Assembly: GCF_001654835.1 (NCBI RefSeq)
Contig: NZ_LXEP01000015.1
Location: forward strand, 349,335 to 413,334
DNA length: 64,000 bases
Direction of reading: 5' to 3'
Origin: Buttiauxella gaviniae ATCC 51604
GTDB taxonomy: Bacteria; Pseudomonadota; Gammaproteobacteria; Enterobacterales; Enterobacteriaceae
Shown piece after piece: positions 56,903 to 64,000 of this stretch. Below the pieces are notes generated by a model, which was not told where the DNA came from, did no database searches, and was given only the letters and a program-made list of their open reading frames with translations. Position numbers and translations under genes: made by a program. Each line of letters starts with the position of its first letter. Position 1 is the stretch's first letter.

Positions 56903-57868
56903 ATGCGCATTGGACAACACCAGCTCAGAAATCGACTGATAGCAGCACCTATGGCTGGCATCACTGACAGACCATTCAGGACGCTGTGTTATGAGATGGG
57001 AGCCGGACTGACTGTTTCCGAGATGATGTCCTCCAACCCTGAAGTTTGGGCGAGTGATAAATCACGTTTACGAATGGTGCACGTGAATGAACCAGGTATT
57101 CGCACCGTGCAAATTGCCGGTAGTGATCCTGATGAGATGGCAGAGGCCGCACGCATTAACGTGGCTAATGGCGCCCAGATTATTGATATCAATATGGGAT
57201 GCCCTGCTAAGAAAGTGAATCGTAAACTCGCAGGCTCTGCATTGCTGCAATACCCAAATCTGGTGAAGTCTATCCTGACAACGGTAATTAACGCAGTTGA
57301 CGTACCTGTAACGTTGAAGATTCGCACTGGCTGGGATACGGCGCACCGTAACTGTGAAGAGATTGCCCAACTGGCTGAAGACTGTGGCATTCAGGCTCTG
57401 ACAATTCATGGACGCACACGCGCCTGTTTATTTCAGGGAGATGCTGAATACGACAGCATTCGGGCAGTTAAGCAGAAAGTTTCCATTCCGGTAATCGCGA
57501 ATGGTGACATTACTGACCCGCTTAAAGCCAGAGCTGTGCTCGACTACACAGGGGCTGATGCTCTTATGATAGGACGCGCGGCTCAGGGAAGACCCTGGAT
57601 CTTTCGGGAAATCCAGTATTATCTGGACACTGGAGAGTTGCTTCCTCCACTGCCTCTGGCAGAGGTAAAGCGCTTACTTTGTGGGCATATTGGTGAACTT
57701 CATGACTTTTATGGTCATGCTAAGGGATACCGAATTGCTCGCAAACACGTCTCCTGGTACTTACAGGAACACGCTCCAAATGACCAGTTTCGGCGCACAT
57801 TCAACGCCATTGAAGATGCAAGCGAACAGCTTGAGGCGTTGGAGGCATACTTCGAAAATCTTGCGTAA
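56903..57868 (+). CDS. dusB: tRNA-dihydrouridine synthase B
   Basis: 321 residues. FMN-binding TIM barrel with the catalytic Cys100 in [33 protein letters not shown] near the N-terminus and [16 protein letters not shown] phosphate-binding loop, then a helical C-terminal tRNA-binding domain. It reduces uridine in the tRNA D-loop. First gene of the dusB-fis operon, 25 bases before fis; translation of fis depends on sequence inside dusB in E. coli. Confidence 0.97.
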   Translation: MRIGQHQLRNRLIAAPMAGITDRPFRTLCYEMGAGLTVSEMMSSNPEVWASDKSRLRMVHVNEPGIRTVQIAGSDPDEMAEAARINVANGAQIIDINMGCPAKKVNRKLAGSALLQYPNLVKSILTTVINAVDVPVTLKIRTGWDTAHRNCEEIAQLAEDCGIQALTIHGRTRACLFQGDAEYDSIRAVKQKVSIPVIANGDITDPLKARAVLDYTGADALMIGRAAQGRPWIFREIQYYLDTGELLPPLPLAEVKRLLCGHIGELHDFYGHAKGYRIARKHVSWYLQEHAPNDQFRRTFNAIEDASEQLEALEAYFENLA

Positions 57869-57893
57869 TTAGAAATAAAGAGCTGACAGAACT

Positions 57894-58190
57894 ATGTTCG
57901 AACAACGCGTAAATTCTGACGTACTAACCGTTTCTACCGTTAACTCACAGGATCAGGTTACCCAAAAACCTCTTCGTGACTCCGTGAAACAAGCACTGAA
58001 GAACTATTTTGCTCAACTGAATGGTCAAGATGTTAACGATCTGTATGAGCTGGTATTGGCTGAAGTAGAGCAGCCATTGTTGGACATGGTGATGCAATAC
58101 ACCCGTGGCAACCAAACCCGCGCTGCCCTGATGATGGGCATCAACCGTGGCACGCTGCGTAAAAAATTGAAAAAATACGGCATGAACTGA
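57894..58190 (+). CDS. fis: nucleoid-associated protein Fis
   Basis: 98 residues, seemingly identical or nearly so to E. coli Fis. N-terminal beta-hairpin arms (contacting Hin/Gin-type invertases), dimer helices, and a C-terminal helix-turn-helix ([21 protein letters not shown]). It bends DNA, activates rRNA and tRNA promoters in fast growth and helps phage recombination. Terminator at 58215-58251. Confidence 0.98.
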
Positions 58191-58214
58191 TATTAATCAG
58201 TTAAGTTGTTGTTT

Positions 58215-58251
58215 AAAAAGGCGCTACTCGGCATGGGGAAGCGCCTTTTTT
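58215..58251 (+). terminator. dusB-fis terminator
   Basis: Eleven-base stem AAAAAGGCGCT/AGCGCCTTTTT with a 14-base loop and a T run. Confidence 0.92.
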
Positions 58252-58318
58252 AACGTTTGTAATCTGCCTGGTGAAAGGCTAATCCCCGAACAAAAGCGAA
58301 CAAATGCGTTCTGTAAAC

Positions 58319-58642
58319 CTACTCGGTTGGTGAATGTTCGGCTTGTACTAGCGCCCGGAGTTGCTCTTGCATATATGAAGAAAAGTATTCAGGGTTTTTA
58401 ATAAGAACGCGGTTACCAGACTCAATTTTATCAGCCCAGCCTGCGACTTTTTTGGTGAATTCAGCGTTCCATCCCTCCTGATTAGCTCTTGCCGTAACAT
58501 CATCTGCACTAACCGGCACTCCCAGCTCTTTCAGATACTTAAATATCCCCTTAGCTGTACTCTCATCCATAGAATGTGGAGTTGATGCGGATGTATTCAT
58601 ACCGCTAATGTAGTCCAATGCTTTTTCAATGACAGCTGGCAT
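58319..58642 (-). CDS. yoaC: YoaC-like protein (DUF1889)
   Basis: 107 residues, strongly similar to E. coli YoaC (MPAVIEKALDYI at the start, the STAKGIFKYLKELGVP block, and KNPEYFSSYMQEQLRAL), with a few extra C-terminal residues. Mostly helical, soluble, function unknown. In K-12 yoaC is in a different part of the chromosome; here it lies between fis and yhdV, where K-12 has yhdJ, yhdU and the acrSEF genes. Whether it is the sole copy or a paralogue cannot be told from this window. Confidence 0.8.
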   Translation of the reverse strand: MPAVIEKALDYISGMNTSASTPHSMDESTAKGIFKYLKELGVPVSADDVTARANQEGWNAEFTKKVAGWADKIESGNRVLIKNPEYFSSYMQEQLRALVQAEHSPTE

Positions 58643-58998
58643 ATTCTAATCCTTAAAATTAACCGTGTGTTAAACGAGCCTGTAGCACGCACTGACCATT
58701 ACCAATTAACCATAAGGTTTAAATAGTTACCACCCTTGGTAAGGCACCCTTTTTAATAGTTGTGACACGACTGGCTATCTGAAAATGTTTAACTTCACTT
58801 TTTCTCCACACTTTCTTGCCTATGCCCGCTTTTCTCCACTTTGTTTACACAGCACATGAATTGCAATTATTCCTCTCTGCTCTCCATGCCCACTGCGGTG
58901 ATAAAATCACCACATTCACACCGGTTCAGGTTATTAGATAATTGTAGTCTTAACGCACGAGTTATCCCTGAACGGGGTTTGGTTTAATGAGGTTCCAT
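58643..58998. other. yoaC-yhdV intergenic region
   Basis: 356 bases between divergent genes, with no ORF that I support. It must hold the yhdV and yoaC promoters. No trace of yhdJ, yhdU, acrS or acrE sequence was recognised. Confidence 0.4.
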
Positions 58999-59220
58999 AT
59001 GAAAAAGCTAATTGCCGCTGCGCTGCTTTCTACACTTCTGGCAGGTTGTGCAACCAACTCACCTTGCGTGCCAGTCTATGACGATCAGGGCCGCCTGGTG
59101 CACACCAACACCTGCATGAAAGGGACGACTCAGGATAACTGGGAAACCGCGGGTGCAATTGCCGGTGGTGCCGCAGCGATTGCCGGCTTAACTCTGGGTA
59201 TCGTTGCATTAACTAAATAA
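58999..59220 (+). CDS. yhdV: small lipoprotein YhdV
   Basis: 73 residues from the ATG at 58999 (MKKLIAAALLSTLLAGC), with TGAGG 6 bases upstream; four codons of in-frame extension exist. Lipobox LLAGC with acylated Cys17, then CVPVYDDQGRLVHTNTCMKG and a glycine/alanine-rich hydrophobic end (AGAIAGGAAAIAGLTLGI). Matches E. coli YhdV. Function unknown. Confidence 0.92.
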   Translation: MKKLIAAALLSTLLAGCATNSPCVPVYDDQGRLVHTNTCMKGTTQDNWETAGAIAGGAAAIAGLTLGIVALTK

Positions 59221-59239
59221 AGTACATCCCATATTTGCA

Positions 59240-59268
59240 AAGCGCGTCCCTACAGGGCGCGCTTTTTT
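59240..59268 (+). terminator. yhdV terminator
   Basis: Stem AGCGCG(T)CCC/GGGCGCGCT with a TACA loop and TTTTTT, 20 bases after yhdV. Confidence 0.93.
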
Positions 59269-59299
59269 ATTAGAAAATCCGCAGTCATTTTCCTTTGCA

Positions 59300-59449
59300 T
59301 TATTTAAGTGCATCCATTCCTACCACTTCATTTTTTAGCTTCACTGGCTTGTATCCCCAACCTTTTTTGGCGTGAAACAAATCACTCACTTCTTTCAGAT
59401 TTTGTTTTATTGCAGCAGCAGATGTGACTTCTTCCACAAACCAATACAT
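59300..59449 (-). CDS. possible small protein of 49 residues
   Basis: An open frame from the ATG at 59449 to TAA at 59300, with an in-frame stop two codons upstream of the ATG. The product begins MYWFVEEVTSAAAI, has a lysine-rich helix-like centre and ends GMDALK; its composition and codon use look protein-like, with no run of rare codons. No good ribosome-binding site is visible (only weak AG-rich sequence), and I do not recognise the family. It lies in the 524-base yhdV-yhdW gap, convergent with yhdV. It may be a genuine small gene, the remains of a larger one, or chance. Confidence 0.35.
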   Translation of the reverse strand: MYWFVEEVTSAAAIKQNLKEVSDLFHAKKGWGYKPVKLKNEVVGMDALK

Positions 59450-59517
59450 ATGCTATTCACGCTAATGTTAACGCCTGAAATTACTTCTTTTCATATGATC
59501 AAAATCTGAAACTTTTT

Positions 59518-59534
59518 TGCGCTGAAATGTGGCG
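59518..59534 (+). promoter_or_regulatory. NtrC-like dyad 1 (distal) before yhdW
   Basis: A 17-base element TGCGCTG-AAA-TGTGGCG, a partial match to the NtrC consensus TGCACCA-N3-TGGTGCA. Its centre is about 30 bases upstream of dyad 2 and about 138 bases before the expected start site, the spacing of the paired enhancers at glnA. Confidence 0.45.
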
Positions 59535-59547
59535 TAGGTTTCATTTT

Positions 59548-59564
59548 CGCCCCGTTATGGGGCG
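59548..59564 (+). promoter_or_regulatory. NtrC-like dyad 2 (proximal) before yhdW
   Basis: A 17-base symmetric element CGCCCCG-TTA-TGGGGCG fitting the NtrC dyad geometry (GC..CC..N3..TGG.GC). Its centre is about 108 bases before the start site predicted from the sigma-54 element. Confidence 0.5.
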
Positions 59565-59637
59565 TTGTAAGTAATTTTTCCTGTCTACACTCAGCTTACT
59601 GCGACGGGAGGCACACGCATGCCGTCTCTCGCAATCT

Positions 59638-59653
59638 TGGCACTCCCTTTGCT
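59638..59653 (+). promoter_or_regulatory. sigma-54 promoter of yhdWXYZ
   Basis: TGGCAC-T-CCCT-TTGCT matches the -24/-12 consensus TGGCACG-N4-TTGCW at all but one position, with GG at 59639-59640 and GC at 59651-59652. Start site expected near 59664, about 80 bases before the yhdW ATG. Consistent with NtrC control of yhdW reported in E. coli. Confidence 0.85.
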
Positions 59654-59744
59654 TTAACCAGACTGGCAGATGCCACAGACAGGAAAAACGGCGCCATACG
59701 GATGCCGACACTTATAACGATAATTTCGCCACACAGGATGCATT

Positions 59745-60770
59745 ATGAAAAAGACTCTGATCTCCACTCTGGTCGCTGCCGGTGCATTATTCGCGGTAGT
59801 CAATCAGGCTCATGCTGGCACTACGTTTGATGCGGTAAAGAAGAAAGGCTTTGTGCAATGCGGGATAAGTGACGGCTTGCCTGGTTTTTCTTACGCTGAT
59901 GCAAACGGTAAATTTACCGGCATTGATGTGGACGTTTGTCGTGGCGTTGCCGCTGCGGTATTTGGGGATGCCTCGAAAGTTAAATATACCCCGCTGACCG
60001 CAAAAGAGCGTTTTACGGCTCTCCAGTCAGGCGAAGTAGATATTCTGTCGCGTAATACCACCTGGACTTCATCACGCGATGCTGGCATGGGAATGATGTT
60101 TACCGGCGTCACTTATTACGATGGCATCGGTTTCCTGACGCACAACAAAGCAGGCCTGAAGAGCGCTAAAGAACTGGATGGCGCGACCGTTTGTATTCAG
60201 GCAGGTACCGATACCGAACTGAACGTCGCCGATTACTTCAAAGCAAATAATATGAAGTACACCCCTGTAACATTCGATCGCTCCGATGAGTCAGCCAAGG
60301 CTCTGGAATCAGGCCGCTGTGATACTCTGGCTTCCGACCAATCTCAACTCTATGCACTGCGCATCAAACTGAGCACACCAGGTGAGTGGGTGGTTCTTCC
60401 TGAAGTCATTTCAAAAGAGCCTTTAGGCCCAGTCGTACGCCGTGGTGATGAAGACTGGTTCTCCGTCGTGCGCTGGACTTTATTCGCCATGCTCAATGCT
60501 GAAGAGATGGGGATTGACTCTAAAAACGTTGATCAGATGGCTGCTAATCCAACCACGCCGGATATGGCTCACCTGTTAGGTAAAGAAGGCGATTTCGGTA
60601 AAGACCTGAAGCTCGATAATAAATGGGCGTACAACATCGTCAAACAAGTCGGTAACTACGCTGAAATCTTCGAACATAACGTCGGTTCTGATAGCCCGTT
60701 GAAAATCAAACGTGGGCAAAACAACCTGTGGAACAAAGGTGGTATTCAGTACGCACCGCCTGTTCGCTAA
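59745..60770 (+). CDS. yhdW: amino-acid ABC transporter, periplasmic binding protein YhdW (AapJ-like)
   Basis: 341 residues. Signal peptide 1-24 (NQAHA|GTTF), then a type II periplasmic binding protein fold of the AapJ/general L-amino-acid class (KKKGFVQCGISDGLPGFSY, ATVCIQAGTDTELN, VVLPEVISKEPLGPVVRRGDEDW). Probably binds several L-amino acids. First gene of yhdWXYZ, separated from yhdX by a 70-base gap that holds a UUCG hairpin. Some K-12 strains carry a broken yhdW, from memory; this copy is intact. Confidence 0.93.
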   Translation: MKKTLISTLVAAGALFAVVNQAHAGTTFDAVKKKGFVQCGISDGLPGFSYADANGKFTGIDVDVCRGVAAAVFGDASKVKYTPLTAKERFTALQSGEVDILSRNTTWTSSRDAGMGMMFTGVTYYDGIGFLTHNKAGLKSAKELDGATVCIQAGTDTELNVADYFKANNMKYTPVTFDRSDESAKALESGRCDTLASDQSQLYALRIKLSTPGEWVVLPEVISKEPLGPVVRRGDEDWFSVVRWTLFAMLNAEEMGIDSKNVDQMAANPTTPDMAHLLGKEGDFGKDLKLDNKWAYNIVKQVGNYAEIFEHNVGSDSPLKIKRGQNNLWNKGGIQYAPPVR

Positions 60771-60785
60771 GCGAGACGTCAGAAA

Positions 60786-60809
60786 TGGGCACTACTTCGG
60801 TAGTGCCCA
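60786..60809 (+). other. UUCG-loop hairpin between yhdW and yhdX
   Basis: A perfect 10-base stem TGGGCACTAC/GTAGTGCCCA closed by TTCG, with no T run. Such intercistronic hairpins after binding-protein genes usually protect the upstream mRNA and lower expression of the permease genes. Confidence 0.75.
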
Positions 60810-60840
60810 GGGTTTGAGTTTATGTTACTGAGGTTCGCTT

Positions 60841-62022
60841 ATGTCCCATCGCCGCCCAATCGTAAAAGGTGATATTTCCTTTTCTAACCCAGCGGTTCGT
60901 GCCTGGCTGTTCCAGATTATTGCTGTCGTTGCCGTCGTAGGCATCGCTATTTATCTGATTCATAACACCGTCACCAACCTTAGTAATCGTGGCATTACCT
61001 CAGGTTTTGCATTCCTCGACCGAGCCGCTGGCTTCGGTATCGTTCAGCATCTCGTTGATTATGAGCAGGGTGATACTTATGGCCGCGTGTTTGTCGTCGG
61101 TCTGCTGAACACTTTGTTGGTTTCCGCATTGTGCATTGTGTTTGCTTCATTTATCGGCTTCTTTCTGGGGCTTGCCCGGCTGTCCGATAACTGGTTGCTA
61201 CGTAAACTTTCTACTTTCTACATTGAGACATTCCGCAATATCCCTCCATTATTGCAGATCTTCTTTTGGTATTTTGCCGTTCTTCGCAACCTGCCCGGCC
61301 CTCGTCAGGCAGTCAACGCATTCGACCTTCTCTTTCTGAGTAACCGCGGGCTCTATATCCCCTCCCCGCAGATTGGTGAAGGTGTACTGGCTTTCACCGG
61401 TGCCATTTTGTTAGCACTGATAATCTCGGCAGGCTTGTATCGCTATAACAAAGTGCATCAGATAAAAACCGGGCAATTGCGTCGCACCTGGCCTTACGGT
61501 CTGGGATTACTGATCTTGTTACCGCTACTGGCACACGGTTTTTTTGGCGCAGCATTACACTGGGATGTTCCCGCTTTACGGGGCTTTAACTTCCGTGGGG
61601 GGTTGGTTCTCATTCCTGAGCTGGCGGCATTAACTTTAGCATTGTCGGTGTATACATCCGCTTTTATTGCCGAAATTATCCGCGCGGGAATTCAGTCTGT
61701 CCCCTACGGCCAACACGAAGCAGCACGTTCCCTGGGCATACCGAACCCTGTCACATTACGGCAGGTTATTATTCCTCAGGCAATGCGCGTCATCATCCCG
61801 CCACTCACCAGTCAGTACCTCAATATCGTCAAAAACTCATCACTGGCAGCCGCTATTGGTTACCCGGATATGGTTTCATTGTTCGCAGGAACGGTGCTTA
61901 ACCAGACGGGTCAAGCCATTGAAAATATTGCCATAACGATGTCGGTCTACCTGATTATAAGTCTGACTATTTCGTTACTGATGAATATCTATAACCGGCG
62001 AATTGCCCTGGTTGAGCGCTAA
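60841..62022 (+). CDS. yhdX: amino-acid ABC transporter permease YhdX (AapQ-like)
   Basis: 393 residues, about eight transmembrane helices, long N-terminal part as in AapQ-type permeases. ABC permease EAA motif near the C-terminus: EAARSLGIPNPVTLRQVIIPQAMRVI, contacting the ATPase. Forms a heterodimer with YhdY. Ribosome-binding GAGG lies before the ATG; yhdY follows after 9 bases. Confidence 0.94.
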   Translation: MSHRRPIVKGDISFSNPAVRAWLFQIIAVVAVVGIAIYLIHNTVTNLSNRGITSGFAFLDRAAGFGIVQHLVDYEQGDTYGRVFVVGLLNTLLVSALCIVFASFIGFFLGLARLSDNWLLRKLSTFYIETFRNIPPLLQIFFWYFAVLRNLPGPRQAVNAFDLLFLSNRGLYIPSPQIGEGVLAFTGAILLALIISAGLYRYNKVHQIKTGQLRRTWPYGLGLLILLPLLAHGFFGAALHWDVPALRGFNFRGGLVLIPELAALTLALSVYTSAFIAEIIRAGIQSVPYGQHEAARSLGIPNPVTLRQVIIPQAMRVIIPPLTSQYLNIVKNSSLAAAIGYPDMVSLFAGTVLNQTGQAIENIAITMSVYLIISLTISLLMNIYNRRIALVER

Positions 62023-62031
62023 GGAATTACG

Positions 62032-63132
62032 ATGACAAAAGCATTAGTGTCACATCACACGCGCCCAAAAGCTGTTCGCTCAAGTGCCGTGCAATGGGCT
62101 CGTAAGAATCTTTTTTCCAGCTGGTCTAATAGCTTACTGACTATTTTCTGTTTGTGGATGATGTGGGTGCTGATTCCACCCTTGTTAAACTGGACGATTT
62201 TCCAGGCTAACTGGATTGGTGAAACCCGTGCGGACTGCACTAAAGAAGGGGCATGCTGGGTGTTTATCCACGCACGTTTCGGACAATTTATGTATGGGCT
62301 CTACCCGCATGATCAACGCTGGCGCATTAACCTTGCACTGCTTATTGGTCTGGCTTCCATCATTCCAATGTTCTGGAATGCGATGCCTCGCCGTGGCCGT
62401 TACATCGCCGCATGGGCCGTTATCTATCCGCTGGTTGTTTGGGGTTTATTATACGGTGGCTTTTTAGGTCTGGACCGTGTCGAGACACGCCAGTGGGGTG
62501 GGTTAACATTAACGTTGATCATTGCATCCGTCGGGATCGCCGGGGCGTTGCCATTAGGGATCTTACTGGCCTTAGGTCGCCGTTCGACGATGCCGGTAGT
62601 CAGAATCTTGTCAGTGATATTTATTGAGTTCTGGCGAGGCGTTCCGCTAATCACCGTGTTGTTCATGTCATCCGTCATGCTGCCGCTGTTTCTTTCTGAA
62701 GGAACAAGCATAGACAAACTTATCCGCGCATTGGTTGGAGTGATCCTTTTCCAGTCGGCTTATGTCGCTGAAGTGGTTCGCGGTGGCTTGCAGGCGCTAC
62801 CAAAAGGGCAATACGAAGCCGCAGAATCTCTGGCGTTGGGATACTGGAAAACCCAGGGATTAGTGATCCTCCCGCAGGCATTAAAGATGGTCATTCCAGG
62901 CCTGGTTAACACCATTATTGCTCTATTCAAAGACACCAGTCTGGTGATCATTATTGGTTTGTTTGATCTGTTTAGCAGCGTACAGCAAGCCACTGTCGAT
63001 CCTGCCTGGCTTGGAATGTCGACCGAAGGCTATGTCTTCGCAGCACTCATCTACTGGATTTTCTGTTTCAGCATGTCGCGCTACAGCCAGCATCTTGAAA
63101 AACGTTTTAACACCGGACGAACACCGCACTGA
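62032..63132 (+). CDS. yhdY: amino-acid ABC transporter permease YhdY (AapM-like)
   Basis: 366 residues, about eight transmembrane helices. EAA loop EAAESLALGYWKTQGLVILPQALKMVIPG near the C-terminus. A soluble insert between helices 1 and 2 (ETRADCTKEGACWVF) is typical of AapM. Partner of YhdX in the membrane. yhdZ follows after 10 bases with GAGGATG as ribosome-binding site. Confidence 0.94.
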   Translation: MTKALVSHHTRPKAVRSSAVQWARKNLFSSWSNSLLTIFCLWMMWVLIPPLLNWTIFQANWIGETRADCTKEGACWVFIHARFGQFMYGLYPHDQRWRINLALLIGLASIIPMFWNAMPRRGRYIAAWAVIYPLVVWGLLYGGFLGLDRVETRQWGGLTLTLIIASVGIAGALPLGILLALGRRSTMPVVRILSVIFIEFWRGVPLITVLFMSSVMLPLFLSEGTSIDKLIRALVGVILFQSAYVAEVVRGGLQALPKGQYEAAESLALGYWKTQGLVILPQALKMVIPGLVNTIIALFKDTSLVIIIGLFDLFSSVQQATVDPAWLGMSTEGYVFAALIYWIFCFSMSRYSQHLEKRFNTGRTPH

Positions 63133-63142
63133 GGATGAATAA

Positions 63143-63901
63143 ATGAGCCAGATTACGATGCAACCCGCTGATGCGATGATCATGCTGGAGAATGTGAATA
63201 AATGGTACGGGCAGTTTCACGTACTTAAAGATATCAATTTGAAGGTGCAACAAGGCGAGCGCATTGTCCTGTGTGGACCTTCCGGTTCAGGTAAATCAAC
63301 AACTATACGCTGTATTAATCACCTGGAAGAGCATCAACAAGGGCGCATTGTCGTTGATGGAACCGAACTCAACGATGATTTACGTAATATAGAGAAGGTT
63401 AGGACTGAGGTCGGGATGGTTTTCCAACACTTTAACCTTTTCCCACACCTGACCGTTTTGCAGAACTGCACTCTTGCCCCGATCTGGGTGCGCAAGATGC
63501 CCAAGAAAGAAGCTGAAGCTCTCGGAATGCACTATCTGGAAAAGGTACGCATCGCAGAGCATGCGCATAAATTCCCGGGGCAAATATCTGGTGGACAACA
63601 GCAACGTGTGGCGATTGCGCGCTCACTGTGTATGAAACCTAAGATCATGCTATTTGATGAACCCACTTCTGCGCTGGATCCGGAAATGGTTAAAGAAGTG
63701 CTGGATACCATGATTGGGCTGGCTGAGTCTGGCATGACAATGTTGTGTGTAACGCATGAAATGGGCTTTGCGCGGACGGTGGCTGACAGAGTGATCTTTA
63801 TGGATAGAGGTGAGATCGTGGAACAAGCACCACCAAATGAGTTCTTTGCTCATCCTAAGTCGGAGCGTACTCGTGCATTTTTGTCTCAGGTTATTCATTG
63901 A
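63143..63901 (+). CDS. yhdZ: amino-acid ABC transporter ATP-binding protein YhdZ (AapP-like)
   Basis: 252 residues. Walker A GPSGSGKS in [16 protein letters not shown]-loop [15 protein letters not shown], signature [15 protein letters not shown], Walker [14 protein letters not shown] and switch His in CVTHEMGFA. The HisP/GlnQ class of polar amino-acid importer ATPases. Last gene of yhdWXYZ, followed by a terminator at 63913. Confidence 0.96.
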   Translation: MSQITMQPADAMIMLENVNKWYGQFHVLKDINLKVQQGERIVLCGPSGSGKSTTIRCINHLEEHQQGRIVVDGTELNDDLRNIEKVRTEVGMVFQHFNLFPHLTVLQNCTLAPIWVRKMPKKEAEALGMHYLEKVRIAEHAHKFPGQISGGQQQRVAIARSLCMKPKIMLFDEPTSALDPEMVKEVLDTMIGLAESGMTMLCVTHEMGFARTVADRVIFMDRGEIVEQAPPNEFFAHPKSERTRAFLSQVIH

Positions 63902-63912
63902 TATTTAAAGAG

Positions 63913-63940
63913 AAAGGCCACGTAAGTGGCCTTTTATTTT
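63913..63940 (+). terminator. yhdWXYZ terminator
   Basis: Nine-base stem AAAGGCCAC/GTGGCCTTT with a 4-base loop and a T-rich tract, 12 bases after yhdZ. Confidence 0.92.
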
Positions 63941-63957
63941 CGCTAGAAATACAAAAC

Positions 63958-63990
63958 AAAAAGGCCATCCGCAAGGATGGCCTTTTTGTT
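63958..63990 (-). terminator. rRNA-operon T2-like terminator of a convergent rrn operon
   Basis: A 13-base stem AAAAAGGCCATCC/GGATGGCCTTTTT with GCAA loop and T/A runs on both sides. GGCCATCC...GGATGGCC is the stem of the E. coli rrn T2 terminator, and in K-12 the rrnD operon lies next to yhdZ in the opposite direction. The rrn genes themselves are beyond the window edge. Confidence 0.7.
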
Positions 63991-64000
63991 TATTTGAAGC

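Overview
The window is ordinary chromosome from a gamma-proteobacterium of the family Enterobacteriaceae. Nearly every gene aligns by eye, over its full length, with an Escherichia coli K-12 protein. The gene order is the K-12 block running from kdsC/lpt/rpoN through arcB, gltBD, nan, sspAB, degQS, mdh/argR, aae, mreBCD, accBC and fis to yhdWXYZ. It is not E. coli itself: aroQ (type II dehydroquinase) and msrPQ lie between csrD and accB, a gabD-like gene separates yhcO from aaeB, yhcN is duplicated, nanE/nanK are missing from the nan cluster, and the yhdJ/yhdU/acrSEF segment between fis and yhdV is replaced by a yoaC homologue. The genus cannot be fixed from the sequence alone. No prophage, insertion sequence or CRISPR array was seen.

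Layout. 1-5.6 kb (+): end of kdsC, LPS export genes lptC-lptA-lptB, rpoN (sigma-54), hpf, ptsN, rapZ and npr, i.e. envelope export plus the nitrogen-PTS/sigma-54 regulatory cluster. 5.6-10.6 kb (-): mtgA, elbB, arcB and yhcC, with the sRNA arcZ on the + strand running into the 3' end of arcB. 11.2-17.1 kb (+): gltB-gltD glutamate synthase. 17.2-20.7 kb (-): nanT, nanA and nanR with a clear NanR operator. 20.8-24.5 kb (-): sspB, sspA, rpsI, rplM and zapE. 24.7-27.8 kb (+): zapG, degQ, degS. Then mdh (-), argR (+) and two yhcN copies (+).

30.8-35.9 kb (-): yhcO, a gabD-like dehydrogenase, a full-length ERIC repeat and the aaeXAB efflux operon, divergent from aaeR (+). 37.1-49.4 kb (-): tldD, yhdP, rng, maf (yhdE), mreD, mreC, mreB and csrD. 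49.7-58.2 kb (+): msrP-msrQ, aroQ-accB-accC, yhdT-panF, prmA, dusB-fis. 58.3-63.9 kb: a yoaC homologue (-), yhdV (+), and yhdW-X-Y-Z (+), an amino-acid ABC transporter preceded by a near-perfect sigma-54 promoter and two NtrC-like dyads. The window ends in a hairpin resembling an rRNA-operon T2 terminator, so an rrn operon probably lies just outside, convergent with yhdZ.

How it fits together. Nitrogen and carbon control recur: RpoN, PtsN/NPr and RapZ at one end, glutamate synthase in the middle and an NtrC/sigma-54-type transporter at the other end. Envelope biogenesis is the second theme (Lpt, MtgA, MreBCD, YhdP, DegQ/DegS, ZapE/ZapG). I found no convincing new multi-gene system. The most useful items beyond routine annotation are the RNA, repeat and promoter elements (arcZ, two ERIC-derived repeats, sigma-54/NtrC sites, NanR and ArgR operators), an unannotated 49-codon ORF at 59300-59449, a tRNA T-arm-like stretch between rng and yhdP, and the lineage-specific gene gains and losses.
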